Assembly (NCBI GenBank): GCA_949358305.1
Contig: OX442322.1
Location: 9,734,001-9,798,000, forward strand
Reading direction: 5' to 3'
Length of the DNA: 64,000 bases
Origin: Strigamia acuminata
Lineage: Eukaryota; Arthropoda; Chilopoda; Geophilomorpha; Linotaeniidae
A model generated the notes under the pieces. It had not been told where the DNA came from, searched no databases, and saw nothing but the letters and a program-made list of their open reading frames with translations. Below are positions 40,524 to 52,058 of the stretch, piece after piece. How positions within the stretch are numbered: the first letter of the stretch is position 1; each line of letters begins with the position of its first letter. The position numbers and the translations under genes were made by a program.

Positions 40524-42914
40524 TCGCTCCCGGCCGAAAAAGGAAGAGAGCAGCCGCCCTGAAGGAACCGCACCCAAGAAGAAAAGACCGAGCAGCTTGA
40601 CTTTCACCTTGCCTATATCTTTTGGCAAGAATCCACAACGAATCATAGAACCCCTTTTCCCAAACGAAAATATATTGACTCTTCTGTTAACAATACATTA
40701 ACACGAACAGGAGCGGGTCCCTTGAGACGAGAAGACCCTAGGCATACTGCAAAATAACAGAACTCTAACTTGCAACCCGTAATACAAAGAAACGACTAAC
40801 AATCACAAAAAAAAAAGGAGCTTGTCTCTCCCATAAAGATTGACCTGCAGTCAACCTTGGGAAACTGAGACCCACAACCAAGGGGGTCAGTCAAAGACAA
40901 GACACCACTAAACCACGAATAACCTTAAAGCTAAATTAACAAACCTACTTCTCATACACTTCCTTTAAGAGGTAGTTTGAATCCTCAGACAAAATTCGCT
41001 TCTAAAGACACCGACGCACGCAAGCACCTGAGCTCAGCCATTGATCCAATCAGGAAGCCTGCCAAAGTTGACATCAAACTGAAACGAAAATGCCGCAGAA
41101 AGCTAAAGAAAATTCCTATCTAACTAAACAAAGACAACCAATTCACCGTTGGGACACCAAGCGACCAACCTAAACAGGCGATCAACTCACGACTTGATGA
41201 CAAACAATCAGCCAAGCCATCGACCGTCCAATCAGGCGGCAACTCACCGCAAAGGTAAACTCGTGCCCAATTTCCTTTAAACTAAAATATCTTCAACTAG
41301 AAAGAACTAAACTAAACTGTGTAATGAACCAAAAAACCAATTGGAACCAATAACGCGCAATGTCAAAGAACACACCCCCAGTCTAAATACACTTGAAAAA
41401 TTAAGAAAATTGTGCTCACTTTTAAAAACAGTTACCCGTTGACATTGCAGAAAACGAAACCCCTCCCTTAGTGAAATCTCCATTCAAACCTCTCTAGAAC
41501 TCTCACAACGAGAAGCGGCCACTTAAATTTAAGACAGGTAACTTCAATCGTGCCCCACCCGACTACTAGTACAAAATCTTTTCTCATTTTTTTTCTACTA
41601 CAAGCAGGGCTCTGCTAAACTAACGCAAGACAAGCCAAAAATTTGAATCTAAGAGCACAACACATAATTCCCTTTTTTAACAAAAAACTAGGGGTATCCC
41701 CTGACACCGCGAATTATCCTCAATGCTTTCTCTTCAATTCGACCTTCTCTCTGGCTAATATCTCAGCTAAACCTTCCTTTCTATCATAACCCATTTTCCT
41801 CCCGACAGAAAAAGAAAGCTGCCACGGCGTTTAAACCACTAATGCCAGAGCCAAAAAAGCTTGGAAAAAACAACACCTGTGGATTTCTTTGTGAGAGAAA
41901 ACCACTTTTTAAAGGTAAAAACTATGAATTAACTAACCTTTGACTAACTAAGCTTTTGTTTCAGAAGACTTCCGCGAGTATCTGACACGCCACTAACCCA
42001 AACCCCATGGACGTGTGACCGTCAGACTCGTCGCAAAAAGCTCTGAACTCAAACACTAAAAAAAAAAAAAACTAATTACTAATTTCTACTATATCGTCGC
42101 CTCTACGTCCTCCTATCGGAAGCTAGCCCAAGGGAACTCGAAATCACGACTTACTCTTTAGATCTAACCCTCGACCTTTTCTCTCAGGAACCCCAAAAAA
42201 AACAGTTGTGCACCTGTGTTCAGCCAAAACACTTGTGCTTCTGTGCTCAAAACTTTGGGTAGGAGGGGGCGTGAAAACAAGTTGCGATCCGCTCAACCTT
42301 GATCGCACATCTCCCAATGCTTGACGCATTTGACGAATTAACTGACTCAATTTCGTGCATAGGTAAAAGAAACCCGGATCCAAAGGAGGAGAAGACTTCC
42401 TTGCACAATCTAAGTACCAAGGCAAAGCTTACTGCCTATCTCGGAGGAGCAATGGACAAGACTGAAAGTTGAACAGTGCGCAGAAGCTCAGGAGAACGTG
42501 AGCAACAGGAATTAAAGTATGGTGAAGAAGCTCACCCTCTAAAACCGATTAGCTCCTCGTGTATTGGGTCCAATAACACGAGTGTCCACCAGAGAACCGA
42601 CACGCTCAAAAAACTGTTCCGTTCCATCCCCCGCGAGACCGAAACTATGCCCCGACTGACGAGGACCCTCAAGAACTTTACCCCATGCACCCTGAGTGAG
42701 TATACGAAACTAAACCTAAAAAAGGAGCGCCTGGCTCTGCATAAAAGAGAAAAGAATATAGAATCCCTGGCCCTTTCTCACATCAAGGTTGTTGGACTCG
42801 CACCTTGTCACTAAGGGCGAGTGTACCCTGTCCTTGAACAACCGAGAAAGTGAAAGAACTCTGCTTCTGGGCTCCTAACCTTTCACTAACCCTAATGCTT
42901 GCACAAAAGTGCTT

Positions 42915-43062
42915 GCTTAAGCCTGATAGACTGAACTATCAATTGCTTAAGAACCTCCAATTCGCTTAAGCCTGACTGACTGAACTATCATCCGCTTAAA
43001 AAACCTCTTAATTGCTTAAGTCTGACGGACTTAACTATCATCCGCTTAAGACTCTCTAATTG
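42915..43062. repeat. Tandem repeat, about 49-bp unit, three copies
   Basis: Units start at 42915, 42964 and 43014 with GCTTAAG(C/T)CTGA, each followed by (G/T)ACT(G/T)AACTATCA and ending before the next GCTTAAG. Diverged copies inside element D. Confidence 0.8.
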
Positions 43063-43254
43063 CTTTTTCTATGGGTTTGTTGGGCCACCGTTAACCAACT
43101 AAAGCCTTTTTCTTTGGGTTTGTTGGGCCACCGTTAACCAACTAAACGTTTTTTTTCTTTGGGTTTGTTGGGCCACCGTTAACCAACTAAACGTTTTTTT
43201 TTTCCAACTCGGGGTTCGACGGACCAACTGTTAACCGACTAAAGCCCTTTTTCT
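43063..43254. repeat. Tandem repeat, 43-45-bp unit, three to four copies
   Basis: GGGTTTGTTGGGCCACCG begins at 43073, 43116 and 43161, each followed by TTAACCAACTAAA and a T run. A fourth degenerate unit lies at about 43204-43254. It directly abuts the preceding array. Confidence 0.85.
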
Positions 43255-45813
43255 ATTGTTCAGTTCGACTGACTTTGGTTAGCAGTGCAAAAATGAACCT
43301 ATGCAAGTGACTCTTAACTCAACACTCACATGTTAATGCTAATTCCCTATCCAACGCGACTCTTGTAACGAGATCTCTCATGCTTATCACGTTACACATT
43401 GCAACGTCACGAGGCTGCTTTGGGAATTTGAGGGTTGACTGACGAACGCCCCGCCCTATCGACGTACTTCAACAACCTCTCTTTTCTGTTTTGACAAATA
43501 AGACTTATCTCTCTTTGGCTCTTTCTAACCTTAATCCGAACCAACGGGGCTTATTGTCCTCTTTCTTCTCCTACTGCCACTCTGACTGCAAGGCAATAGG
43601 CCTTGGCCCTTTGAACCCCAGTCCCAGAATGTATCCAAGAACTGAGTGTGGGACAACACTGGAATCCATTGTGAGTGGACTACTTAACTATGCTATAACT
43701 AAATTCCCTAAGAAACAAATTCGGAAAACTATCTTAACTTAAACCGCAGGAACAACAAGTCTTCAAAAGAGAGAGAAGTGCTGAGTTTCTCTTTCCAAAA
43801 ATGAAATTCTACAACATCCTCAAACACTACCTCTCTCGCTGGCTTTGCTGACCAACCATTGTTCCATTCGTCAATGCGGCACTCTGCTCCGCCAACCGCA
43901 AATGGCCTAGTGCCAAATGGGTGCTCGAACAAGCAGGTCAACTAATCGCACAAAAAAACCCGAATATGTAACTTTCTATTTCTTATAGAGACAACTTTCA
44001 ATAAAAATAAATTTAAAGACTGTTAACCTCTAATATCTAAATTCTACAACTGTGGAGTCTCGAAAAATGCTCTTACAACCCTGATCTGATCAATTAAGCG
44101 CCCTTATACCCCTTCCAACCACACAATGTGCAAGGTGGAGACTGCACTTACTATCATCAATTGTCTCGAATTTGAAAGACTGACTCTAATGGGCGGTCGT
44201 TTCACCCTGAACAAGCCCCACCATACAGTGACTAACTTTCCAAAAAGGGGGTACCCACCCAACTGATCCACAAGCGCCCTCGCAAAGAGGCTTGGTGGCT
44301 GCGAACTTAACAAGCAATTTTCTCCAAAACTCTGAAAACTAACTTATAACTAAAAGGTTTACACTAAGAAAAATAATGACGAACCCAGTAACGTATCCAA
44401 ACATCTTAACCAAATTGTGGACGCACTAAAACGAGATTTGGCTTGCTTAAAGCAGTCGTTCTGCCCTAAATCCCAAAAAACAACCGAAAAAACGAGCTTA
44501 CTCCAATCACAAACTAAAGGTACAACAAGCTGGCAGTGGGAACGTCTACAAATTCTTAGCAGTAACTTCTCAAAAAACCTTTTATCACAAAATGAAACTG
44601 AATGGAGGACTGATTTCTAACTTTCCGCCTTCTCTTTCCAAACAGCTAGTGTGGCTTCTCTTATCTCAACCCACGCACAGGTAATTCTAAAAACCTCACA
44701 CACCAAAACTTGCTTAAAAACTGCGAAATAACGCGGAAATTCCCCAAAACAGACTCAAAACACTTCTACGGGTGGTCAGCCCACTGAAAGGTTGTCGGAC
44801 AAACACGGCAGCCCTTTGAGGCGGAATCCTTCGCCTCCACTCTCCCACACAACCCAAATAGCAGGCTGAGTGTATTAAAGGAGAAGGAGCGACCACTCGC
44901 TTGCGACAACCAAAAAACCAAGCAAACGAGCGCGGGACCTCTTTCCAACAAGCCTCAAACCTGGCGGCTCCGCAGCAGTCCGAAACCCTCGCAGTTCACA
45001 ATAGAACTGACCGCACAAACTTAATCAACTCTTAAACTTAACAAAATTCTTTTACTTAAACTACTAACAAAGAACAAAAGAAAAAAGACGAATTGGCTTG
45101 AAACTTTGCTGCAGTCAAGCAACCATTGTCCAGCTCCTTGAGCTTGTCTTGGCTGGTGATATGATTCGTCTTTGCTGATTGGCACTCTTTTTCTCAACAT
45201 TGTGACTTGTACTCTCAATCTTGGGCCCGAACTGTGGGCTCCCTTTCAATGACGAAACTTGACCAAACAAGCTGCTTTCTCCTCTGCTCTGATGGCAAGC
45301 GTCCACCTTCCTGTACAGCTGGGTGACTTGTCCCTTGGCCCGTCTGCGCCAACCAACAGTCAACCTACATCTTGGACAGTTCAGGCGCTGTGCAGATGTG
45401 GAATCATCGTGCTTGACGTGTGGAAACCACAGCTGCATGCATCTCCATCTCGCCTGATGAGACCAAAACCTTGCGTCGCCCTTCACTGTCGACCACTTGA
45501 TGACAAAGCGCATATTGGAACTTCTAAGAATCAAAGACAACTGTAATGTCCCGCCCAACATGACTGACTCTTGTGTAAACTCAACAACAGGTGAGCCAAC
45601 ACTTAAACTAACTTAAGTCAAACAAGAAAAAACTCCCCTGCTTAAAGCAGTTATAATGGAGTCAAAACGCACTTAAAGTAAAATTACAAAGCAAAAAAAT
45701 GTACACACTATCCTCCCCCCAAGAGGGCACAACCAATCACCCAGTAACAGCCCACCAAAAACACTAAGCATAAACAACTAAATGTTCTTCTTCTTCAGGC
45801 AGCTGTCCAACTT

Positions 45814-45829
45814 GCACATTGCGTTGTGT
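45814..45829 (-). promoter_or_regulatory. Shared leader motif ACACAACGCAATGTGC (element D)
   Basis: Minus-strand copy, 222 nt from the 5' LTR, identical over all 16 bases to the Pao-1 motif (6239-6254) at nearly the same distance. Confidence 0.55.
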
Positions 45830-46013
45830 TGACGACTTGGCAGACTCAGGACGTCAATGGCCGCTCTCACGTGACTCTCTGGCGTGCGCACTTGATGCAG
45901 GTCGCTCACAGAACCAGCTGCACAAACGAACCAACTGGCACGCACCAAACCACTTGAATCACTTGCTGAACGTCCAAATGACCTCTTTTCCATGCGCGCT
46001 GTACACACGCGCA

Positions 46014-46037
46014 CGAAATCCTGGAATCACGGCACCA
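46014..46037 (-). other. Element D primer-binding site (tRNA-like)
   Basis: Element strand TGGTGCCGTGATTCCAGG, 13 nt from the LTR end and preceded by a T run, as in Pao-1. Confidence 0.6.
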
Positions 46038-46050
46038 AAAAACAGCTCCC

Positions 46051-47556
46051 TGTAGCAAACAACCTTGGATCTCACAGGAAAAGACTGGCGAATTGGTCAC
46101 CAAACTCTGGAAACCGCCCGAGACTGTATAGTGGATGATGAAACAAGTTGAATTCTCAGCCCAAGTTGTAGGCCTAAATGCATCTGGAGAAATTAGGCCC
46201 AACTGCATTTAGTTGAAGTGATTAAAGCAGCTCTCTGGATACTGGGGAAAAAACCTTGTGCCTTCAGTGAGGAGGAGAGCATGCAAAACTCTCTACTCAC
46301 TCATTATCATGTTTCTTGTAGCAGAAAACCAGATCAGAAATGATTCACCCAAAGCAGAGTAAAAACACATCAACTGGCTTTATTCTTAACAACAGATAAC
46401 AACTATTGCTTCTTTAGCAACCTACTCTAACAACAGTGCGCCTAGCAACTAAATCATAGCAACAACAAGCTACAATGCAATGATGCAACAATGGCGTAAT
46501 TCAATCTGAACTAAAATAGCTTAAAACCTATGTACATTTGTTCTTAAAACATAAATAGAATTTAGACAAAATAAAGCAATGAAACCAAGGCAAAACTCAA
46601 TCTAAAATATACTTAACAATTAACAAAGCAAAAAGAAGATTAACAACCAATGGCAAGGCAGCCTACCTCAATACTCATCTCTGCACTTGTTTGTAAAGTT
46701 AAGTGAAATTAACAAATGTACAGTTAAAACACTTCTATAAAATCACAAAGTATTAAAATAAATATTGCTACCCAGCTTGCTATGTTCTAGGAAAATCTCC
46801 CAGCAGTGCTCAAACACAAAGAGAACCGCTCCTTTCCAAAATGGCGGCCAGGCAGTTGCTAACTGCCGTGAATGAGAGCAGAAACGAGTCAAACAGACTT
46901 CCAGGGTCGACCAAGGCATGACAACAGCGCTGGGACTTCCAAACTCAGTGTGGGGACGTTGCAGGGAAGCCAAACGAGGCGTTTCCTGGTCTCTCTCTCT
47001 CCCGAACACGATCCCAATGCGCTCATGTGCACTCAAATGCCAAGGACACCCAAAACCGTTTGTTTCTTGCTGTCCCACGTCTCCAATGAGCATCAAAACA
47101 CTAAAACATCCAGCAAAGGTTAGCAACCGTCAAAACAATATGTAAAACCTCTTTAAAACTAATAAATACACAGTTTCCTGAATCCAGTTGACCTATGCTA
47201 TGGCGATTATGCTGAGAATATACACTCAGCTCATTCACAAGTGTACTGGAACCCGAACCGAACACAAAAACGTCTCAAAAGCAAATAACAGAGGTAAACA
47301 ACTAATAACAAATACTAAAACAACCACAAAACGATCAAAGACATATCCCCTGACCAATTCCAGGTGCGATCGACAACACGACAACCGCCGAGGTCTGCTC
47401 TGCATGCGACCGTCGGTCAAAACCGGCAACTGGACATCTCAGATATGTCCCAAACTCATGGTCAAAACTATGGACTAAAATTAAAAAGATCTTCTACCAT
47501 TTTCAGAGGTGAAACGCGAGTCTTCTAATCTTTTTGTTGCGTCCTTGCTCGCAACA
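46051..47556 (-). repeat. Element D 5' LTR
   Basis: 1506 bp. The element-strand start TGTTGCGAGCAAGGACGCAA (completed by CA) forms a 7-bp stem with an 8-base loop. It is followed by the TTGG duplication at 47557-47560. Confidence 0.95.
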
Positions 47557-47560
47557 TTGG

Positions 47561-47797
47561 ACGAATCCAAGCAGTAAAACTCCAAAGAATCAAAGGAAAA
47601 ATACAAGATTACCTTAAGAAAGACAGCTTAAATCAGGTAAAACATAACTCCCACGTCACAAACTACACGAAATTCATTTAACATTTAGCCAAAACTTAAG
47701 CTGCACTATTAACTAAACACAAACTTAAATAATTGATCAATTCAAGCAAATCCGCTATTGCGATAGCAAAAAATCCATGTTGCGCGTGCTCGCAACA
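47561..47797 (-). repeat. LARD copy C 5' LTR, proximal part
   Basis: 237 bp completing the 761-bp LTR begun at 38494. It ends GTGCTCGCAACA. Confidence 0.93.
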
Positions 47798-48276
47798 CTC
47801 TTCAAACTTTAGCTTTGGAAATTAGTTCCGTATTAAATTCAAGACCTTTGTCCTACGTTCCCGACAGTGTTGATGGAGGCAGAATTTTGGCGCCTGAAAA
47901 TTTTTTAACCGGTGGTTTACCAAAATACCTTATAAACAAAAAATTGAGTGCCATCAAAAAGACGGATTTAAGAAAATTAGACATTAAACGAAGACAGTTC
48001 ATTTGGGAATTTTGGAGAGTGTGGAGAAAAAGTTACCTTATGCAATTGCGAAATTTTTATGAGACCAAAGGCGATAAAAATTTCAAAAGTCCCAAAGTGA
48101 ATCAGATTGTGTTGTTAGAAAAAATAGGAACAAATCCCTATTTTTGGCCACTTGCCAGGATAAAGGAAATTTTTCCAGGTGAGGATGGTTTTACCCGAGT
48201 CATTAAAGTGGTGCTACCCAATGGACGTGAACTGAAAAGATCAGTTAAGCATGTGAGAGCTCTTGAACTGGACTGA
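47798..48276 (+). pseudogene. Pao-4 pol C-terminal fragment
   Basis: The last ~158 codons of a BEL/Pao polyprotein: end of the integrase region (SSVLNSRPLSYV) and DUF5641 (NPYFWPLARIKEIFPGEDG...KHVRALELD). It is very close to Pao-3 over the same stretch, so Pao-4 belongs to the Pao-3 family. The frame is cut at 47798 by insertion of LARD copy C; the rest of pol must lie left of the window beyond the nested elements. The in-frame TTG at 47815 is not a real start. Confidence 0.9.
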
Positions 48277-48329
48277 TTTGTTTGAGCTCGTCGTGTTTTC
48301 TCTTCTCTGTTCTCTCGCCGGCAATTCGC

Positions 48330-48813
48330 TGTTGCAAGACAGCGTGGAAGAATTGTTGTGCTGAGATTGTGTCAATAAATATTACTATACTCTTTCCACA
48401 CTCAAGGTTGACCCTGGAAGCTGGGCTCCCATTGGCCTACTTAGAAATGCAATGCTATATAGTTACATTGCAGTTCTAAGTAGGCCAATGGGAGCCCAGC
48501 TTCCAGGGTCAACCTTGAGTGTGGAAAGAGTATAATTGCTTTGATTTGTTTAATTTTCCTTTAGTGTTTTATTTTTCATAATTAATTGATATTTTTCACT
48601 TTACAGGAATTTTGACTTATTAAAATGTTTTTCATTGTTTTTTATTGTCACTTTTCGATTTAATGTAGTGTAAATACTTTGCTATTATTTTTATTCGTGT
48701 CTTTTTTGAGTGCATTTTTGAACCTTTTTATTAATTTTCCCTGATTTTGTGTTTATTGCGTGCAGTTCTAATGTTTTCTTCGTTTTCTGGCATACATTTG
48801 CGATGCTCGTTAC
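48330..48813 (+). repeat. Pao-4 3' LTR, first part, with MITE insertion
   Basis: Starts TGTTGCAAGACAGCGT as in Pao-3's LTR, after a pyrimidine-rich stretch and GCCGGCAATTCGC. It can be aligned, with clear divergence, to Pao-3's LTR up to CATACATTTGCGATGCTCG. It is broken at TTAC (48810-48813) by LARD E5; the remainder is expected right of the window. It contains a palindromic MITE at 48386-48534. Confidence 0.85.
48386..48534. mobile_element. Palindromic MITE with 61-bp inverted repeats
   Basis: Arms 48386-48446 and 48474-48534 are perfect reverse complements over 61 bp, beginning TATACTCTTTCCACACTCAA. After one mismatch, seven more bases pair, leaving an 11-base loop. The ends are TA, and Pao-3's LTR lacks this segment, so it is an insertion with a likely TA duplication, as for Tc1/mariner-type MITEs. 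It could also be called a foldback element. It encodes nothing. Confidence 0.85.
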
Positions 48814-49584
48814 TGTTGCGAACACACGCAACATGGATTTTTGCTATCGCAATAGCGGATTTGCTTTGATTAATCATTAATTTAAGTTTGTGTTTAGTTA
48901 ATAGTGCAGCTTAAGTTTTGGCTAAAGGTTAAATGAATTTTGTGTAGTTTGTGACGTGGGAGTGGTGAATTACCTGATTTAAGCTGTCTTTTTTAAGGTA
49001 ATCTTGTATCTTTTCTTTGATTCTTTGGAGTTTTACTGCTTGGATTCGTCCAAAGAGTTGCTGTTGTTAGTTCCTAAGTTAGTTTATTTATTTGAAACAC
49101 TTTGTCTTAATTTATTACGGTTTTGTGCCTTTTGTAATGATTTTATACTCGAAACTGTGTATTTTCTTGTATACGCTTTATCATTTTGTCACTAGAGGGA
49201 CAATCCGCCTCTTGCGAGTGATTGTTGCCACTCGTTGCTAAGAGCCGCTGCTCTAATTGTTGTAGGTTGCGCAGCAACTACTCTGACTTGTTATATGTTT
49301 TTTCTAGTCCTAAGTAATGTTGATTTTCTCCTCTCTTATGTGTATTTTGATAGATGTTAACTTTAGAATAAATTCAGTTTTCATGTGCTTTAGCACATCA
49401 GTCTTGGATTCAATGTGTGCTCATTGCTGCGCCTGTTCAGGGCAGCAATTTCGTTTATTTTCCATAAGTTTCAAGAGTGAATTCAATCACGGCAATTCAC
49501 TACAAGATCAGGTGAGAGAAGTTATTCTTCATCTTTTCTTCCTCGTTTCTTGCAGACTGCCACGGTCCAGGGCTGCCGGAAACA
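48814..49584 (+). repeat. LARD E5 5' LTR
   Basis: Starts TGTTGCGAACACACGCAACA (7-bp stem hairpin), carries AATAAA near 49367 and ends GGAAACA, followed by TTTTGGTACCG, a primer-like site. Confidence 0.85.
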
Positions 49585-51285
49585 TTTTGGTACCGTTGAC
49601 TCAGGATTTTCGAACGAATTTCCTTCCGCTCGTGGCTGCGAAAATGGCGGACATCGCCGCCATTTGTCCAAGCGAACTTGCCGAATGCAGAGCCAACTGC
49701 ATTGGAGGTTTTTTGAGCTGTGTGACGTCAGCCACACAGAAGGCTATAACACAGGACGAGGATCGCCACACGAGAAGGCGAGTTCCGTGCTTGCGGCTCA
49801 TCGGCGTCGTCAACACAGCACGTGGTTTGGCGTCGTTGATCAAGTCAGTCGCCATTGGTATGATCGTCACCAGCAGCCGCAGCAAGATCGTCGGTCGAGA
49901 GAGTTTCGTCAAAGTTTCCCAGGTTTTCGTGTGTCGAGCTCGTTGCACAGTACGAGGCTGTGTCCACACAGACGTGCGCCGTCTCACAAGCGGTTCAGTC
50001 AAGTTTCCAGTCGAGTCTTTTCTTCTTCGACAGAGCGAGTTCTCTCAGTCGTACCGGACGGTCCAGCGGAGAGTTTCGTGCCGTCAGCGCACACAGAATG
50101 GTCACCGAGTTTGGAAGAGTCACTCTTCAAGCGTCAGTCGACCGCCAGTTAAACACAACGCAATGTACTAGAGTCGGCAATGAAGATTTCGTTTTTTTGT
50201 CGATTATATTTTCTCGTTTTCATCAAATGTTAATTTTAAGGTTTTTGGGGGAAATTGTGGTTGTTTCGGGAGTTTTGGGGCGTTAGTTATGTTTCATGCT
50301 TCTGCATACGTCGTTGTGCAAGTGTAGCTAGTTTCCACGCCTATTTGCGCCTTGTTTGGAGTCCCCTTAAACCCTAAACTTCTGTTTTTGTCCTCCTCGA
50401 ATGCGTTTTCTAGTATTAATGTCATGAGTTTCTTGTTAAAGATACTAAAGAGTAGCTTATATGAATTTATTGGCTTTCTGTGTCTGGATTTAATAAGGGA
50501 GTCCAATTTTCTGATCGCATTTATGCCTGTGCTTGTTAATAGCTTTATTCTTTGCTTGCTCACGTTTTTGGTGACAATTTTCGGTTTAGTATGTGAGAAG
50601 CAGAGCTACTTGTTTCCAAGTTTCCCCCTTTAATTTGAAATCGCCAATTTATTACGCATTAAGCTCTTTGATTTTGAGTTCTTAGTTCTCCCGGGTTCTT
50701 TCCCCAGTTACCGGTAGGTTTTTGGATTAGGAATATTGCCTGATTCTGCATGTTCTTGTGTGGAATGCTGGCGGTTCCTGGTCTTTACGTTTTTTGTATT
50801 CATTAATGTGTTTTGCTTGGGAATGTCGTTGCATTCGCTGCCCTTTGTAGTCTTGACCTGTTCTTTGGCGGTGCTAAGCCAATTAACTCTCGCCCTTAAT
50901 TTATCAGTGTCTCTAGATGTAGTAGGTCGGGGGTCAAGTTTCTTCGCAGCTGGGTTTGTGTGTGTTCGGGTGGAATGTAGACGATTCCTAATCTTTACGA
51001 TTTAGCGTGTTCTTGTCTTGTCCAGTAAGATTTTCTTGGAGTCATTCGAGTTCCTCGTTGGTTCTGGTGTCGGACGCCTCTCCGGAACGAGAGAAGGCAC
51101 ACCCGTTTGTATTCGTGTATGGTAAAGTGTTTCCTGTTTTTAGAACGGGATTAGTTTCTTTGTTGCTCGAGTCTTGCTGAGCGAGCGCTGGCCCGCGAGG
51201 TCAGTCGGTTCTTATCTGTCAGTCAATTTCTGTTCGGTTAGATTGTTATACGACTTGTTTGCAAGTGGGTTTGGATTTAGATAGG
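49585..51285 (+). other. LARD E5 internal region, truncated by E6
   Basis: Resembles copy B 31050-32380, with diverged and shortened parts between 50500 and 51050. The leader motif is at 50153-50168. An open frame from 49317 to 50171 (284 codons, ending HNAMY) parallels the A/B/C leader frame. No recognisable gene. Confidence 0.75.
50153..50168 (+). promoter_or_regulatory. Shared leader motif ACACAACGCAATGTAC (E5)
   Basis: 568 nt inside the 5' LTR, identical to copy B. Confidence 0.5.
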
Positions 51286-52058
51286 TGTTGCGAGCACGCG
51301 CAACATGGATTTTTGCTATCGCAATAGCGGATTTGCTTTGATTAATCATTAATTTAAGTTTGTGTTTAGTTAATAGTGCAGCTTAAGTTTTGGCTAAAGG
51401 TTAAATGAATTTCGTGTAGTTTGTGACGTGGGAGTTATGTTTTACCTGATTTAAGCTGTCTTTTTTAAGGTAATCTTGTATCTTTTCTTTGATTCTTTGG
51501 AGTTTTACTGCTTGGATTCGTCCAAAGAGTTGCTGTTGTTAGTTCCTAAGTTAGTTTATTTATTTGAAACACTTTGTCTTAATTTATTACGGTTTTGTGC
51601 CTTTTGTAATGATTTTATACTCGAAACTGTGTATTTTCTTGTATACGCTTTATCATTTTGTCACTAGAGGGACAATCCGCCTCTTGCGAGTGATTGTTGC
51701 CACTCGTTGCTAAGAGCCGCTGCTCTAATTGTTGTAGGTTGCGCAGCAACTACTCTGACTTGTTATATGTTTTTTCTAGTCCTAAGTAACGTTGATTTTC
51801 TCCTCTCTTATGTGTAATGTTTTGATAGATTTTAACCTTACAATAAATTCGTTTTTGTGTGCTAACTTGAGCACAATAGTATTGAATTGTCCCAACATGT
51901 TCACAGCTCACTTTACAGGTTTCACATCAAGGTTTTTTCCTGTAATGGACTTTCTTCTTTGGGATTCTTCACAAGTTCTGGTAAATAGGGTTATTTATTT
52001 TAACCATTTTCAAATGTCTTCTAGAGTGCAACACGGTCTTCAAGCACTGCTAGAAACA
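51286..52058 (+). repeat. LARD E6 5' LTR
   Basis: Starts TGTTGCGAGCACGCGCAACA, carries AATAAA at 51842-51847 and ends GCTAGAAACA. The primer-like site TGGTGCCG starts at 52063. Confidence 0.88.

Larger units (their letters stand above)
40524..46050 (-). other. Element D internal region, no recognisable gene
   Basis: 5527 bp. The 3' end (40524-40560) is pyrimidine-rich on the element strand, followed by CGGCCGGGAGCGA up to the LTR. Two tandem arrays lie at 42915-43062 and 43063-43254. The leader motif is at 45814-45829 and the primer site at about 46014-46037. Open frames do not exceed 148 codons and none resembles a retrotransposon protein. Confidence 0.8.
39018..47556 (-). mobile_element. 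Element D, non-autonomous relative of Pao-1
   Basis: Complete 8539-bp minus-strand element with 1506-bp LTRs (39018-40523, 46051-47556) that look identical and a TTGG duplication. Its LTR is homologous to Pao-1's from the first base: both start TGTTGCGAGCA with a CGCAACAAAAAGATT block, then share scattered blocks such as GACATATCTGAGATGT. The 5527-bp internal region encodes no pol protein. It is probably a deletion/replacement derivative mobilised by a Pao-1-type element. Confidence 0.94.
28313..47797 (-). mobile_element. LARD copy C, host of copies A, B and element D
   Basis: Minus-strand LARD inserted in the pol gene of Pao-4. Visible internal pieces are 28313-29835 and 35798-38493. The 5' LTR is 38494-39017 plus 47561-47797 (524 + 237 = 761 bp). 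B interrupts the internal region with AAGG (29832-29835, 35794-35797). D interrupts the LTR with TTGG (39014-39017, 47557-47560). A interrupts the internal region at 28313, so C's 3' end lies left of the window. Compared with A the only difference I noticed is one base in a T run near 36500. The flank after 47797 is Pao-4 coding sequence (CTCT as predicted duplication). Confidence 0.9.

Noticed and set aside
42915-43254. CRISPR-like array
   Set aside because: Units are adjacent and diverged without unique spacers, and the DNA is metazoan.
48282-48479. Coding frame across the palindromic MITE
   Set aside because: It simply reads through LTR and inverted-repeat DNA and has no homologue in Pao-3's LTR.
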